A DNA stretch of 5,567 nucleotides from UBA9337 sp036584565 (GTDB taxonomy: Bacteria > Patescibacteriota > Minisyncoccia > Moranbacterales > UBA9337): assembly GCA_036584565.1 (NCBI GenBank), contig JAZHDF010000036.1, positions 1-5,567 on the forward strand, written 5' to 3'. Position 1 is the first letter of the stretch. Every line of letters starts with the position of its first letter. Positions 5,055-5,567 of the stretch are shown here, one piece after another. A model generated the notes under the pieces. The model had not been told where the DNA came from. It did not search any database and saw only the letters and a list, made by a program, of their open reading frames with translations. The translations under genes were made by a program, and so were the position numbers.

Positions 5055-5080
5055 AAAACACGGCTTAAACACCGTGTTTT
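5055..5080. terminator. intrinsic terminator hairpin, usable on both strands
   Basis: AAAACACGG (5055-5063) pairs perfectly with CCGTGTTTT (5072-5080) around an eight-base loop, with T-rich runs at the 3' side on both strands. It lies 37 bases after the minus-strand stop at 5118, so its likely job is to end the transcript of the interrupted gene there. Nothing on the plus strand just upstream obviously needs it. Confidence 0.75.
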
Positions 5081-5117
5081 TATCAGAGCTAGACCATCAG
5101 TGATGTTCGAATTGGAA

Positions 5118-5567
5118 TTATGGCAATGAACAGATAAAAGAATCAGTCATTCTTTTTAAAATAGGCCCAGATGGATTTCCATTGCTCAGACTTCCACCAA
5201 AAGAAAGTTCATAAATCCAGTCATTTTTTAGAAAGAATATGTCATCATTATAGCTAATACTCTTGTCTGGATTCATAAAAAATATATCTTAATATGATGC
5301 AATAATATAATCTATTTTATAGTTTCCACAAATAATTGAATTGTAATCAATTTTTTCATAAATATTTAATTTAGATATAACTTCCTTAATTTCATTAATG
5401 TCAGAATAATTCTTTTCTTCCAAAGACCTAAAATGGCTATTTAATGAATTGATATTTTTGGAAGAATAAACCATCAATAATGGAAAGCAGGAATCTCCCT
5501 CGCAAAACTGGTTACCTGTTTGTATGTTTTTGTAATTAAATACAGTAAAACTCCTCATTAATAGGGG
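5118..5567 (-). pseudogene. hypothetical protein gene entering from the right edge, split by in-frame TAA
   Basis: On the minus strand one frame is open from the window edge (5567) to TAA at 5289-5291. The same frame then continues without another stop from 5288 to TAA at 5118-5120. The first part includes NQFCEGDSCFPLLMVYS and ends YKIDYIIASY. The second reads DIFFMNPDKSISYNDDIFFL, then KNDWIYELSFGGS, and ends ILKRMTDSFICSLP. The two parts read as one continuous alpha/beta protein of at least 149 codons, with cysteine pairs suggesting an exported domain. An ATG at 5558 exists, but no stop separates it from the edge and no signal peptide follows it, so the true start is probably outside the window. 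An ATG at 5276 could restart a 52-residue product; no Shine-Dalgarno precedes it. The family is not recognised. Alternatives are two separate small ORFs or a sequence error. Confidence 0.55.

Larger units (their letters stand above)
4846..5117. other. AT-rich spacer with gene remnant, repeat copy and terminator
   Basis: No intact gene of normal size is present in these 272 bases. They contain, on the minus strand, a good extended -10 (5018-5026), a 12-codon frame starting at 5008 that looks like the remnant of a small membrane or secreted protein, the second copy of the 21-base repeat (4959-4979), and the hairpin at 5055-5080. Two similar ATATTGTTTT stretches lie near 4872 and 4923, which may be chance. 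Confidence 0.5.

Overview
The window is AT-rich and compactly coded, with almost every gene on the minus strand. It contains no rRNA, tRNA, CRISPR array or insertion sequence that I can recognise. Short gaps, almost exclusively TAA/TAG stops, no Shine-Dalgarno motifs ahead of the starts, and the gene types together suggest a Candidate Phyla Radiation (Patescibacteria, Parcubacteria-like) genome. This is an inference from style, not from a phylogenetic marker.

Left part (1-3935). A possible C-terminal tail of a plus-strand gene (1-54) converges on a GT39/ArnT-like membrane glycosyltransferase (88-1563, minus). Upstream of that gene on the minus strand are a membrane-anchored protein with two BamE/SmpA-like repeats (1678-2358) and a HerA/FtsK-superfamily ATPase of the YjgR/DUF853 type with an added C-terminal membrane anchor (2407-3900). 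The ATPase has a readable promoter whose predicted transcription start falls at or next to the ATG, so its message may be leaderless. The ATPase and the repeat protein could share a transcript. The glycosyltransferase has its own candidate extended -10. The two upstream proteins are both tied to the membrane, but nothing in the sequence links them to one pathway.

Right part (3936-5567). This is a looser, more AT-rich stretch that looks as if it is decaying. It holds a non-coding region with a palindrome and short repeats, a possible 27-codon plus-strand ORF, and a SemiSWEET/PQ-loop transporter gene (4170-4421) that can only be read in full through an in-frame TGA at the position where the family has glycine. 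It also holds an intact 133-residue membrane protein of unknown function (4444-4845), a spacer with a promoter and the remnant of a small ORF, and a hypothetical protein gene entering from the right edge (5118-5567) that is split by an in-frame TAA and followed by a good hairpin terminator. Two nonsense codons in neighbouring genes favour local gene decay (or assembly error) over recoding. The TGA-at-glycine case should still be tested, because UGA=Gly is a real code in Gracilibacteria and Absconditabacteria. Against it, the three long genes (about 1,214 codons) contain no in-frame TGA.

I do not see a multi-gene system here that I could call new. The best leads are the broken or recoded SemiSWEET, the membrane-tethered YjgR-like ATPase, and the recurring promoter-next-to-ATG arrangement.
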